A stretch of 64,000 nt of DNA from Rhizobium rhizogenes (GTDB lineage Bacteria > Pseudomonadota > Alphaproteobacteria > Rhizobiales > Rhizobiaceae): positions 62,001 through 126,000 of the forward strand of contig NZ_CP019701.2 in assembly GCF_002005205.3 (NCBI RefSeq). Direction: 5' to 3'. Below are positions 19,058 to 27,810 of this stretch, one piece after another. A program made the position numbers and the translations under genes. Positions within the stretch are counted from its first letter, which is position 1; the number at the start of each line of letters is the position of its first letter. Under the pieces are notes generated by a model, which did not search any database, was not told the DNA's origin, and saw only the letters and a program-made list of their open reading frames with translations.

Positions 19058-19984
19058 ATGATCCTGTGTTGTGGTGAAGCCCTGATTGACATGCTGCCCC
19101 GGCAGACGACGCTGGGTGAGGCGGGTTTTGCCCCCTATGCAGGCGGAGCGGTCTTCAACACGGCAATTGCGCTGGGGCGTCTCGGCGTCCCCTCCGCCTT
19201 TTTCACCGGTCTTTCCGATGACATGATGGGCGATATCCTGCGGGAAACCCTGCGCGCCAGCAAGGTGGATTTCAGCTATTGCGCGACGCTGTCGCGGCCG
19301 ACGACCATCGCCTTCGTCAAGCTGGTGGATGGCCACGCGACTTACGCTTTTTACGACGAGAACACCGCTGGCCGGATGATCACAGAGGCCGAGCTTCCGG
19401 CGCTGGGCGCCGATTGCGAAGCGCTGCATTTCGGTGCCATCAGCCTCATTCCCGAACCCTGCGGCAGCACCTATGAGGCGCTGATGACGCGCGAGCATAA
19501 AAGCCGTGTCATCTCGCTCGATCCGAATATCCGCCCCGGTTTCATCAAGGACAAGCAGTCCCACATGGCCCGCATCCGCCGCATGGCCGCCATGTCGGAT
19601 ATCGTCAAGTTCTCGGATGAGGACCTTGCCTGGTTCGGTCTGGAAGGCGATGAGGATACGCTCGCCCGCCATTGGCTGCATCATGGCGCGAAACTGGTGG
19701 TCGTCACCCGCGGCGCCAAGGGCGCTGTGGGTTATACTGCCAATCTCAAGGTGGAAGTGGCCTCCGAGCGGGTCGACGTCGTCGACACTGTCGGCGCGGG
19801 CGACACTTTTGACGCCGGCATTCTCGCTTCGCTTAAAATGCAGGGTATCCTCACAAAGGCGCAGGTTGCCGCGCTGACGGAAGAGCAGATCAGAAAGGCC
19901 TTGGCGCTGGGCGCGAAGGCGGCGGCAGTCACCGTCTCACGCGCTGGCGCGAATCCGCCATTTGCGCATGAAATCGGCCTTTGA
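19058..19984 (+). CDS. PfkB family sugar kinase (fructokinase-like)
   Basis: A 308-residue carbohydrate kinase. The N-terminal block ILCCGEALIDMLP and the C-terminal signature DTVGAGDTFDAG (catalytic Asp in GAGD near residue 251) are the two PfkB signatures. Rhizobial relatives are annotated as fructokinases, which is plausible but not proven here. GAGGAGG lies 6-9 bases before the ATG. It follows pyrE by about 100 bases and no operon partner is clear. Confidence 0.88.
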   Translation: MILCCGEALIDMLPRQTTLGEAGFAPYAGGAVFNTAIALGRLGVPSAFFTGLSDDMMGDILRETLRASKVDFSYCATLSRPTTIAFVKLVDGHATYAFYDENTAGRMITEAELPALGADCEALHFGAISLIPEPCGSTYEALMTREHKSRVISLDPNIRPGFIKDKQSHMARIRRMAAMSDIVKFSDEDLAWFGLEGDEDTLARHWLHHGAKLVVVTRGAKGAVGYTANLKVEVASERVDVVDTVGAGDTFDAGILASLKMQGILTKAQVAALTEEQIRKALALGAKAAAVTVSRAGANPPFAHEIGL

Positions 19985-19992
19985 TGCGCGCG

Positions 19993-20021
19993 GTTGAACC
20001 ATTTTGAAAAGGTGGTTCAAC
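19993..20021. repeat. Inverted repeat after the sugar kinase gene
   Basis: GTTGAACCA and TGGTTCAAC form a 9-bp stem with an 11-base loop directly after the stop codon. Without a T run it is a weak terminator candidate. Confidence 0.5.
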
Positions 20022-20108
20022 GCTCTCCCCGGTGCTAAAGCCGCAAAAAACCGGTATTTCGATATTATCACGCTTGTGTCAGCTGTTTTTTCACGAAACA
20101 AGCATCGC

Positions 20109-21074
20109 ATGAGTGTTCTGAAGACCCATCCTTTTGATTTCGATCCGACCTATGGCATGCAGCGCGACCAGTTGCTGGCCATTACCCCGCCCGAGGCACC
20201 GCCGGGTTTCGATGATTTCTGGCAGAAGCGCTATCGCCGCGCGCTTGCCACGGATCCGCGGCCGGTGTTGCGCAGGAGCAGGCTCAGCCATCCGCGCTGG
20301 CATGTCCTCGATGTCAGCTACACCTCGACCGGCGGCTTCCGCATCGGCGGGTGGATGCTTCTTCCGCGCGAAGGCCATGTGCGCCGCGGCCTCGTCGTCG
20401 GCCATGGTTATGGCGGGCGCTCCGAGCCTGATTTCGAAGTGCCGGTGGAAGAAACGGCAGTCCTGTTTCCCTGTTTTCGCGGACTCTCGTTAAGCGCCTG
20501 TCCGCCGATTTCTTCGGAATCGGCGCTTCATGTTCTCTACAATATCGACAGGAAAGACGATTACATCATTGGCGGCTGTGTCGATGATCTGTGGGTCGCC
20601 GTTTCCACGCTCGTGACGCTTTATCCCTGGCTGGAAGGGCAGGTGGGGTATAGCGGCATCAGTTTCGGCGGTGGCATCGGCGCTCTGGCAATACCTTTTG
20701 ACGAGCGCATCGACCGTGGCCATCTGGTGGTGCCGACATTCGGGCATAGGCCGTTCTGGCTGACATTGCCCACCGTTGGCAGTGCGAATTCGGTTCAGTC
20801 ATACCAGAAGGCCCATCCGAATGTGCTCGAGACCCTGCGCTTCTTCGATGCGGCCTGTGCCGCCGCCCGCATAAAAGTGCCGATGCTGGTTGCACCGGCG
20901 CTCTTTGATCCGTCGGTGGCGCCACCCTGCCAGTTCGCAGTGGCCAATGCGCTGCCGCAATCAAAATTTAATGAAATCTTCATCCTCGACGCCGGGCATT
21001 TCGATTACCCTGACAGCGCATCGCAAGATGCGGTCCATAAGGACAAGGTCAGACGGTTTTTCAAGGTGCCATGA
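20109..21074 (+). CDS. Acetyl xylan esterase-like alpha/beta hydrolase
   Basis: A 321-residue hydrolase similar to the AXE1/cephalosporin-C deacetylase family. It has the family N-terminus (a PPGFDDFW block), the nucleophile elbow YSGISFGGG near residue 182, an acidic residue in ALFDPS and the C-terminal His in LDAGHFDYP near 301. No signal peptide is visible, so it acts in the cytoplasm. The start at 20109 is chosen over a TTG 35 codons earlier on family length. Its last bases overlap the start of the next gene (ATGA), so the two esterases are translationally coupled. Confidence 0.82.
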   Translation: MSVLKTHPFDFDPTYGMQRDQLLAITPPEAPPGFDDFWQKRYRRALATDPRPVLRRSRLSHPRWHVLDVSYTSTGGFRIGGWMLLPREGHVRRGLVVGHGYGGRSEPDFEVPVEETAVLFPCFRGLSLSACPPISSESALHVLYNIDRKDDYIIGGCVDDLWVAVSTLVTLYPWLEGQVGYSGISFGGGIGALAIPFDERIDRGHLVVPTFGHRPFWLTLPTVGSANSVQSYQKAHPNVLETLRFFDAACAAARIKVPMLVAPALFDPSVAPPCQFAVANALPQSKFNEIFILDAGHFDYPDSASQDAVHKDKVRRFFKVP

Positions 21075-21799
21075 AACGCGAATATCTCCGCTGGTACAGT
21101 CACAGGCTCCATCGCGATATGGAGCTCCTGATATTCGGTCATGCCGGCGCCAAGGTGCTGATGTTTCCCACCCGCGACGGGCGTTTCTTCGAATATGAGG
21201 AATTAGGCATCGTTGCGAGCCTTTCCGAAAAGCTGGAGGCCGGCCACCTCCAGCTTTATTGTATCGAGGGTCTGGCACGGGAAAGTTTTTACGCGGGCCA
21301 CAACCATCCAGCCGAGCGTGTGCGCCGTCATGCAGCACTTGAAACCTATATTCTCAATGAAGTGCTGCCGCTGATGGCCGAGAAGAATCCTGAGGGCAGC
21401 ACCATTGTGCAGGGCTGCAGCCTCGGTGCCTTTCAGGCCGCCAGCCTCGTTTTCCGCCATCCGCATCTCTTTACCAAGCTCGTCGCCTTTTCCGGCCGCT
21501 ACGACCTGACGATGAAGGTGGAGTCCTTCGGCGATCTGTTCGATGGTTATTACGATGACGACGTGTATTTCCACATGCCAAGCCACTTCCTGCCGGGCCT
21601 CTCATGCCCCTGGCGGCTCGATAGCCTGCGCCGCATCGACATGGTCTTCACCATCGGTGACGCCGACCCCTTTCTTAACAACAACCATCATCTGAGCCGT
21701 GTGCTCTCGGACAAGCAGGTGGGGCATCAGATGCATGTCTGGGAAGGCCGCGCACACCGGGCGGGCGCATGGCGTAAAATGGCGGCACTTTATATTTGA
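21071..21799 (+). CDS. Esterase-like alpha/beta hydrolase (COG4947-like)
   Basis: A 242-residue protein with an alpha/beta-hydrolase pattern: nucleophile elbow QGCSLGAFQA near residue 114, acidic residue in FTIGDADPF near 197, and a C-terminal His in EGRAHRAGAW near 231. It lacks a signal peptide. The ATG overlaps the stop of the preceding esterase by four bases. Homologous small esterases are usually described only as putative esterases, so substrate is unknown. Confidence 0.75.
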   Translation: MKREYLRWYSHRLHRDMELLIFGHAGAKVLMFPTRDGRFFEYEELGIVASLSEKLEAGHLQLYCIEGLARESFYAGHNHPAERVRRHAALETYILNEVLPLMAEKNPEGSTIVQGCSLGAFQAASLVFRHPHLFTKLVAFSGRYDLTMKVESFGDLFDGYYDDDVYFHMPSHFLPGLSCPWRLDSLRRIDMVFTIGDADPFLNNNHHLSRVLSDKQVGHQMHVWEGRAHRAGAWRKMAALYI

Positions 21800-21812
21800 A
21801 AGTCTGACAGCC

Positions 21813-22682
21813 TCAGGTGAGAAGAAATTCCATCAGCGCGTTTTGCGCGTGCAGAAGATAGGCCTTCGCGGCCCGGCTCTGGCAGGCCGGATGCACCATG
21901 GCGTCCGCCGTCACCTCCTGACCGCGCGCGACGGGCGGGCAGGGCAGGAAGATCGTATTCGGACGCAGCCTGTCGAGAAGGGATGCGGATATGCGATAGT
22001 CGGTCAGGCCATGATCCGGTCCGCCAGGCCAGGAATCGGTAATGATCACATCCGCATCGAGCAATTCCCCGGGGTCTGAGCTTGCCCGGAAATTTGGGTT
22101 GAGGAGCGCGGGATCGGTGACATGCCACTGGTTGGGATAGACCTGCGTGACCTGAATGGGCAACGATATCGAGGCCTCGACCCATGAGCGCAGGATATTG
22201 GCATCCGGCGCTACGCCGACGATTTTAAGCCCGTCTATTTGACCCCTTGCGCTTTTGATATAGGCAAGGTCGCCGAGGGTCTCGCACGGATGGTTGGATT
22301 TCGTTCGCGCATTGATGACCGGTGCGGTCATTTCCGCCGCGAGTGCGTGAAGGGTCGAAAGCTCTTTCGTGCGGACAACCAGCAGGTCGAACCAATTGTC
22401 GAGATAACCGGCAAGATCAGCGGTTTCTTCACGGCCATTGAAACCGATTGGAGCGGTGACACAAATCCCGCCCATGGCTTGAACACCGAGATCAAAGGCG
22501 GTGGTGTTGCGCCAGCCGGTGTCGTCGACAATCAGCCCGATGCGTTTTCCCTTGAGCAGCTGCGGCATGGCGGCGTTTGACCAGCTCTCTGCCAGACTGC
22601 CCGCGCGCTCGATGATTGATAGCGCCGCATCCGCTGGCAGATCGTGGAACTCCAGAAAATCCTTGCCGGGCCGGGATGACAT
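21813..22682 (-). CDS. Aspartate/ornithine carbamoyltransferase superfamily paralogue with altered active site
   Basis: A 289-residue protein with the two-domain carbamoyltransferase layout. It keeps SNHPCETLGDLAYI (canonical HPCQ region) near residue 128. The carbamoyl-phosphate loop STRTR is replaced by DDTGWRNTTAFDLG near 54-67, and the late HCLP motif reads PCPP. The canonical argF is elsewhere in this window with all motifs intact. So this enzyme probably carbamoylates (or otherwise modifies) another substrate, or has lost catalysis. The ATG at 22682 matches the family start; a longer frame to 22733 reads through a tandem repeat. Confidence 0.78.
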   Translation of the reverse strand: MSSRPGKDFLEFHDLPADAALSIIERAGSLAESWSNAAMPQLLKGKRIGLIVDDTGWRNTTAFDLGVQAMGGICVTAPIGFNGREETADLAGYLDNWFDLLVVRTKELSTLHALAAEMTAPVINARTKSNHPCETLGDLAYIKSARGQIDGLKIVGVAPDANILRSWVEASISLPIQVTQVYPNQWHVTDPALLNPNFRASSDPGELLDADVIITDSWPGGPDHGLTDYRISASLLDRLRPNTIFLPCPPVARGQEVTADAMVHPACQSRAAKAYLLHAQNALMEFLLT

Positions 22683-22704
22683 ACATGCCTCCAATTTGAC
22701 ATTC

Positions 22705-22742
22705 CATTGATGTCGGCCATTGATGCCGGCCATTGATGTCGG
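22705..22742. repeat. Triple 13-base tandem repeat upstream of the carbamoyltransferase paralogue
   Basis: CATTGATGTCGGC, CATTGATGCCGGC and CATTGATGTCGG follow each other directly. The array lies between the divergent ends of this gene's 5' side and the terminator of pgi. Confidence 0.75.
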
Positions 22743-22745
22743 ATT

Positions 22746-22776
22746 GAAAAAAAGCCGGAAGTGTCCTTCCGGCTTT
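22746..22776 (-). terminator. Intrinsic terminator of pgi
   Basis: Read on the minus strand, AAGCCGGAAG pairs with CTTCCGGCTT and is followed by TTTTTT. It lies 25 bases past the pgi stop codon. Confidence 0.85.
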
Positions 22777-22800
22777 CCTGAGATCGTGGGTAGCCGGATA

Positions 22801-24426
22801 TTACCCCGCCAGACCCGCCAGCGCCTTCACCAGCCCCTGTGTCGAGCTGTCATGGCCGGCGGCGCTTTCCTTGCCTTCCACGACAGGCAGCAGGCCGGTC
22901 GCCAGTTCCTTGCCAAGCTCCACGCCCCACTGGTCGAAGGAGTTGATGCGGAACAGCACGCCTTCCACGAAGACACGGTGCTCGTAAAGCGCGATCAGGC
23001 GGCCGAGTGCAAACGGCGTCAGCTTGTCATAAACGAAGGTGATCGAGGGGCGGTTGCCGGTGAAGACACGGTGCGGGGCGATAAAGTCGGCGAGCTTGTC
23101 TTCCATGCCCTTGGAGGTAAGCTGGGCCTTCGCTTCAGCCAGCGTCCGTCCCTTCATCAGCGCTTCCGATTGCGCCAGGCAATTGGCGATGAGAAGCTGG
23201 TGCTGATGGCGCAGTTCGGGCTCGAAACCGTTGGCGGCGATCATGAATTCCGCCGGAATGACGCTCGTGCCCTGATGGATCAGCTGGTAGAAGGCGTGCT
23301 GGCCGTTGGTGCCGGGCTCGCCCCAGACGACCGGGCCGGACTGGCCTTCGACCGGCGTGCCGTCGATGGTGACGCCCTTGCCGTTCGATTCCATGTCGAG
23401 CTGCTGCAGATAGGCGGGGAAACGCGACAGCCGCTGGTCATAGGGCAGGATCGCCCGCGTCGGATAGTTCAGCACGTTACGGTTATAGAAGCCGATGAGG
23501 CCGAGCAGCATCGGCAGGTTTTCGCGGATCGGCGCTTCGCGGAAATGCCGGTCCATTGCATGTGCACCATCCAGGAACTTGCCGAAATTATCCGGCCCGA
23601 TGGCGATCATCAGCGGCAGGCCGATGGCCGACCAGATCGAATAACGGCCGCCGACCCAGTCCCAGAAACCGAAGATGCGGTCGCTTTCGATGCCGAAGGC
23701 GGCAACCTTGTCCAGCGCGGTGGAAACGGCGGCGAAATGATGCTTGACGGCGCCTTCACCCAGCTTTTCGGCGATGAAGCGACGTGCGGTGGCGGCGTTC
23801 GTCATCGTCTCGATGGTGGTGAAAGTCTTGGAGGCAACGATAAAGAGCGAGGTCTCGGGGTCGATTAGCTTCAGCGTGTCGGCAATATGCGCGCCATCGA
23901 TGTTGGACACGAAATGCGCGCGCGGGCCGTCATGGAAAGGTGCGAGCGCCAGCGTTGCCATGACAGGGCCGAGATCGGAGCCGCCAATGCCGATATTGAT
24001 GACATCGGTAATCTTCTTGCCGGTCGCGCCCTTGAGCGAGCCGGAACGGATCGCATCGGCAAACTTGCCCATGGCGGTCAGAACGCCGTTCACGTCAGGC
24101 ATCACATCCTTGCCGTCCACAAGAACGGGCGTGTTGGAGCGGTTGCGCAGCGCGGTATGCAGCACGGCGCGGTCTTCGGTGAAGTTGATCGCCTTGCCGG
24201 AGAACATCTCCTCGCGCTTGGCCTCGACGCCGCCCTCGCGCGCCAGCTGTTCGAGAAGCGTCACGATCTCTTCGTTGACGGCGCATTTGGAATAATCCAT
24301 CAGCAGGTCATCGAATTTTACGCTGAAACGGCTGAATCTCTTGTCATCGGCCGCAAAGGCGGCGCGAAGATCGGTTGCGGCTGTGCTGCTTGCCGTTGCT
24401 TTGAGTTTTTCGATGGTGGCCTGCAT
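22801..24426 (-). CDS. pgi: Glucose-6-phosphate isomerase
   Basis: Interconverts glucose-6-phosphate and fructose-6-phosphate. The protein has 541 residues, normal for the bacterial long form. SIS-domain signatures are present: [12 protein letters not shown] near 145 and the second signature [15 protein letters not shown] near 350; the catalytic Glu and His lie in this block. Two ATGs are adjacent; GAGGAG stands 6 bases before the second (24426), which I prefer. Transcribed alone, on the same strand as the upstream acyl-CoA ligase. Confidence 0.97.
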   Translation of the reverse strand: MQATIEKLKATASSTAATDLRAAFAADDKRFSRFSVKFDDLLMDYSKCAVNEEIVTLLEQLAREGGVEAKREEMFSGKAINFTEDRAVLHTALRNRSNTPVLVDGKDVMPDVNGVLTAMGKFADAIRSGSLKGATGKKITDVINIGIGGSDLGPVMATLALAPFHDGPRAHFVSNIDGAHIADTLKLIDPETSLFIVASKTFTTIETMTNAATARRFIAEKLGEGAVKHHFAAVSTALDKVAAFGIESDRIFGFWDWVGGRYSIWSAIGLPLMIAIGPDNFGKFLDGAHAMDRHFREAPIRENLPMLLGLIGFYNRNVLNYPTRAILPYDQRLSRFPAYLQQLDMESNGKGVTIDGTPVEGQSGPVVWGEPGTNGQHAFYQLIHQGTSVIPAEFMIAANGFEPELRHQHQLLIANCLAQSEALMKGRTLAEAKAQLTSKGMEDKLADFIAPHRVFTGNRPSITFVYDKLTPFALGRLIALYEHRVFVEGVLFRINSFDQWGVELGKELATGLLPVVEGKESAAGHDSSTQGLVKALAGLAG

Positions 24427-24500
24427 CATGTGCTCCTCGGCTTCCGTGGAAGGATGAGGAAACTATTCTTTTTCAGGCGGCCAAATCAAGGCGACTTTGA

Positions 24501-24528
24501 GAAAAGAAAAGAGCCGGTCGCCCGGCTC
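24501..24528 (-). terminator. Intrinsic terminator of the acyl-CoA ligase gene
   Basis: On the minus strand GAGCCGG-GCGA-CCGGCTC is followed by TTTTCTTTTC, 7 bases after the stop codon. Confidence 0.85.
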
Positions 24529-24535
24529 CATTCGC

Positions 24536-26248
24536 TCAGTTCAGATTGCGCAATTCACGCCGCAAAATCTTGCCGACATTCGATTTCGGCAGCTCGGTGC
24601 GGAACTCGATGATTTTCGGCCGCTTGTAGTTTGTCAGGCTCTTGGCACAGAAAGCCTTGAGCTCCGTTTCCGTGAGGGACTGGTCCTTCTTGACGACGAA
24701 AAGCTTCACGGTTTCGCCGGAATGTTCGTCCGGAACACCGATCGCGGCGCATTCCAGTACGCCGGGATGGCTGGCGGCCACTTCCTCGACCTCGTTTGGA
24801 TAGACGTTGAAACCGGAGACCAGAATCATGTCCTTCTTGCGATCGACGATCTTGGTGTAACCGCGCTCGTCCATGAAACCCATGTCGCCGGACCGGAAAA
24901 ACCCGTCCTGTGTCATGACCTTGGCGGTCTCATCCGGCCTCTGCCAGTAACCGGCCATGACCTGCGGTCCGCGAATGCAGACTTCGCCGACTTCGCCCAG
25001 GGGCAGGCTGTTGCCGTCGTCGTCGCGAATGTCGATTTCCGTCGAGGAAAGGGGCAGGCCGATGGTGCCGCTGAATTCCGAGGTGTCCAGCCGGTTGACG
25101 GTCGCTACCGGCGAGGTCTCCGACAGCCCGTAACCTTCGGCGATCGGGCAGCCGACGACTGAAAGCCAGCGCTCCGCAACCGGCCTCTGCACGGCCATGC
25201 CGCCGCCGAGAACCAGAATGAGCGAGGACAGGTCGAGCTTGCGAAAATCCTCATTGTTCATCAACGCGTTGAAGAGTGTATTGATGCCGGGGAAAACATG
25301 CGGCTGGTAATGTGTCAGCTCTTTCACGAAACCGGGAATATCGCGCGGATTGGCGATCAACAGGTTGTGGCCACCCAGCGCAATGCCCATCAGCGAGTTT
25401 ACCGTCAGCGCGAAGATGTGGCACAGCGGCAGCGCGCAGATGAAGTTGAGAACCTCGGGACGATCCTTACGGCTGTTAAAGGCGGCATCCAGCCACAGGC
25501 TGATCTGCGCCTTGTTGGCGAGAAGATTGGCGTGGGTGAGGATCGCGCCTTTGGAAATACCGGTGGTTCCACCCGTATATTGCAGGAATGCGATATCCTG
25601 TGCTGTGAGGCCGGCGGGCTTGAGGGAAAATCCCTGGCCTTCCTTGAGCACGGCCTTGAAGCTGATCGAGCCGGGGATCGCATAGGCGGGCACGAGCTTT
25701 TTCACCTTGCGGACCACGAGATTGACGATATGTCCCTTGAAGCCGAGAAGATCACCCATGGACGCGACGACCACATCCCGGACGGCGCTTTTCGGCACGG
25801 CCTGCTGCGCCACATGGGCGAAGTTTTCCAGCACGAAAAGCACTTTTGCGCCGGAGTCCTTCAGCTGGTGTTCCAGTTCGCGCGGTGTGTAGAGCGGATT
25901 GACGTTGACCACGACCATGCCTGCCCGCAGGATACCGTAAACCGCGACGGGATTTTGCAGGATGTTCGGCATCATCACGGCAACCCGGTCGCCTTTTTCC
26001 AGTCCCCTGGATTGCAGCCAGGCGGCGACGGCGCGGGTTTCAGTGTCAAGCTGCCGATAGGTCAGCGATTTCCCCATGCTGGAAAAGGCTTTACGGTCGG
26101 CAAATTGCACGCAGCTCTTTTCGAGGAGATCGACAAGGGAAGCATTGGCCGAAGCAGGAATCTCGGAAGGGACGCCCGGCGGATAGGATGACAGCCAGCG
26201 TTTCTCGACGCTGACATTTTCCGCGTGTCCCAGGGACAGTTCACTCAT
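24536..26248 (-). CDS. fadD: Long-chain fatty acid-CoA ligase
   Basis: Activates fatty acids to acyl-CoA with ATP for beta-oxidation or lipid remodelling. The 570-residue protein has the AMP-binding P-loop LQYTGGTTGISKGA near 220, the block EGYGLSETSP near 355, FRSGDMGFMDERG near 445 and the C-terminal catalytic Lys region (LPKSNVGKILRREL) at the end. GGGAGGAG stands in front of the ATG at 26248; a longer frame to 26284 has no site. A palindromic ACGT-rich box lies about 230 bases upstream (see 26476). Confidence 0.93.
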   Translation of the reverse strand: MSELSLGHAENVSVEKRWLSSYPPGVPSEIPASANASLVDLLEKSCVQFADRKAFSSMGKSLTYRQLDTETRAVAAWLQSRGLEKGDRVAVMMPNILQNPVAVYGILRAGMVVVNVNPLYTPRELEHQLKDSGAKVLFVLENFAHVAQQAVPKSAVRDVVVASMGDLLGFKGHIVNLVVRKVKKLVPAYAIPGSISFKAVLKEGQGFSLKPAGLTAQDIAFLQYTGGTTGISKGAILTHANLLANKAQISLWLDAAFNSRKDRPEVLNFICALPLCHIFALTVNSLMGIALGGHNLLIANPRDIPGFVKELTHYQPHVFPGINTLFNALMNNEDFRKLDLSSLILVLGGGMAVQRPVAERWLSVVGCPIAEGYGLSETSPVATVNRLDTSEFSGTIGLPLSSTEIDIRDDDGNSLPLGEVGEVCIRGPQVMAGYWQRPDETAKVMTQDGFFRSGDMGFMDERGYTKIVDRKKDMILVSGFNVYPNEVEEVAASHPGVLECAAIGVPDEHSGETVKLFVVKKDQSLTETELKAFCAKSLTNYKRPKIIEFRTELPKSNVGKILRRELRNLN

Positions 26249-26475
26249 GCTGCTCCTCCCAGAGTCTTTGTCGCGCCCGTGCATCCGGTGGAATGCATGA
26301 AGGCGCTTTCGGCTGCCTGATGGTCATGGGGTTCCCGCAATCAGCCGGCTTGTCTGCCGGATCGAAGAAACCACATGTGCGTCACCGGATCGACCGCTCC
26401 TCCTGCTCCCCGGTGACGAATGATAGACGCGGAATCCCTTGACGTCCATCATGTCGGCAAAGCCTATTTAACTCT

Positions 26476-26490
26476 AACGTAAACGTCAAT
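26476..26490 (-). promoter_or_regulatory. ACGT-type operator candidate upstream of fadD (LiuR-like)
   Basis: On the minus strand the site reads TTGACGTTTACGTTA, an imperfect palindrome of two ACGT cores. It resembles the sites described for LiuR-type MerR regulators of branched-chain amino-acid and fatty-acid catabolism. A similar box stands in front of the NMO-family gene at 36641. Confidence 0.5.
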
Positions 26491-26559
26491 ATTGCTGTCC
26501 AACATCTCGCGGCCTCGTGAATGAAAACCGTGTTATTCGCGATTTTTTGACTTTAATCC

Positions 26560-26574
26560 TGATTTGAGCGATCA
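26560..26574. promoter_or_regulatory. IRO box (RirA-type) upstream of fbpC
   Basis: TGATTTGAGCGATCA fits TGA-N9-TCA, the iron-responsive operator bound by RirA in rhizobia. It lies 32 bases before the chosen fbpC start and covers a possible TTG start, which supports the later ATG. Confidence 0.65.
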
Positions 26575-26605
26575 ACATAATTCGCAAAGCAGGGCAGGAT
26601 TGGAA

Positions 26606-27655
26606 ATGGCAGGCAGCGCAGCGCTTGAACTGAAATCGGTTGGAAAAAGATTCGGCGATACCGATGTATTGTCCGATATCGACCTGGTCGTCGAAAGCGG
26701 CGAAATTATTTGCCTTGTGGGCCGCTCGGGCTGTGGAAAATCGACCCTGCTGCGCATTGTCGCGGGTGTGGAGACGCCGGATCACGGCAGCGTTTGCCTT
26801 AACGGTTCCGTTGTTGCCGGTTCGGCTGTCTTCGTCGAGCCGGAAAAACGCAATATTGGTTTCGTCTTTCAGGACTATGCGCTATTCCCGCATCTCACCG
26901 TCGAGCAGAATGTCCTGTTCGGCCTAAGGTCCCTGCCGAAGGCCGAGGCCCGCCGCCGTGCCGGGGAAATGATCGAGCATGTTCACCTGCAGGATCTGGC
27001 GAAGCGCTATCCGCATACGCTTTCGGGCGGTGAGCAGCAGCGAGTGGCCCTTGCCCGTGCCCTTGCCCCGCAGCCGGGCCTTTTGTTGATGGACGAGCCC
27101 TTTTCCAATCTGGACAGGGGCTTGCGTGACAATGTCCGCGAAGAGACGCTGGGTCTCCTGCGGCAACTGGGCACGACGGCGATCATGGTCACCCATGACC
27201 CGGAAGAGGCGCTGTCTGCAGGCGACCGCGTGGTTCTGATGCAGCGCGGCCGTATCGTGCAGAGCGGTACGGGCTATGAGATCCACGACAATCCCAAAAC
27301 CCGCTACGCCGCCGATTTTTTCTGCGCCTTCAACAAGATCGAAGGCCGGGTAAGGCAGGGCCGCGTCGAAACGCCGCTCGGCCCCCTGGGGGATGCATCC
27401 GATCTGCCGGATGGCGCCGCCGCCGTCGCCTATGTCCGTCCCAATGCGATTTCGATCATCGAGGATGATGCCGCAAGAGAAGGGATCGCCGGCGAAATAG
27501 CGAGCCGTGTTTTCCTCGGCGAGATCGAACAACTCGGCATCGCCGTGCCTGGCCTTCCGGCCGACCTGCGCGTCAGGACGATGCAGCGCACGCCGGCCAA
27601 GACCAAGACCGTGCGTTTCGGCATCGATCCCAAGGGCGTGCTGATATTTACCTGA
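26606..27655 (+). CDS. fbpC: Ferric iron ABC transporter ATP-binding protein
   Basis: ATPase of a periplasmic-binding-protein dependent Fe3+ importer, 349 residues. Walker A GRSGCGKST, signature LSGGEQQR, Walker B LLLMDEP and H loop MVTHDPEEA are all present, with a C-terminal TOBE-like region. The ATG at 26606 is preceded by a weak AGGA; a TTG start 14 codons earlier falls inside the IRO box. The binding protein and permease genes follow on the same strand, each with its own regulatory interval. Confidence 0.9.
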   Translation: MAGSAALELKSVGKRFGDTDVLSDIDLVVESGEIICLVGRSGCGKSTLLRIVAGVETPDHGSVCLNGSVVAGSAVFVEPEKRNIGFVFQDYALFPHLTVEQNVLFGLRSLPKAEARRRAGEMIEHVHLQDLAKRYPHTLSGGEQQRVALARALAPQPGLLLMDEPFSNLDRGLRDNVREETLGLLRQLGTTAIMVTHDPEEALSAGDRVVLMQRGRIVQSGTGYEIHDNPKTRYAADFFCAFNKIEGRVRQGRVETPLGPLGDASDLPDGAAAVAYVRPNAISIIEDDAAREGIAGEIASRVFLGEIEQLGIAVPGLPADLRVRTMQRTPAKTKTVRFGIDPKGVLIFT

Positions 27656-27742
27656 AGTTGAATGAGTAAATTTGCATGTTTATTTACGCTCCATTTTCAA
27701 CTCTTGGTGATCAGGGCTGCCTGAAAATCGCGAAATAAAACT

Positions 27743-27757
27743 TGATTTGCTTCATCA
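27743..27757. promoter_or_regulatory. IRO box (RirA-type) upstream of fbpA
   Basis: TGATTTGCTTCATCA fits TGA-N9-TCA and lies 53 bases before the fbpA start, in an AT-richer stretch. Confidence 0.7.
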
Positions 27758-27810
27758 GGTATGATGTCTGCTCGCTCTATATCGCCGCTATTCGGAGAGG
27801 GAGACGAAAC

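Larger units (their letters stand above)
26249..26605. other. Divergent regulatory region between fadD and fbpC
   Basis: This 357-base stretch has no coding frame that I can support. It holds an ACGT-type operator candidate at 26476-26490 that could serve fadD and an IRO box at 26560-26574 in front of fbpC. The 150 bases next to fadD show nothing recognisable. Confidence 0.6.

Noticed and set aside
22720..23868. 382-codon frame opposite pgi
   Set aside because: Antisense to pgi and crosses its terminator hairpin.
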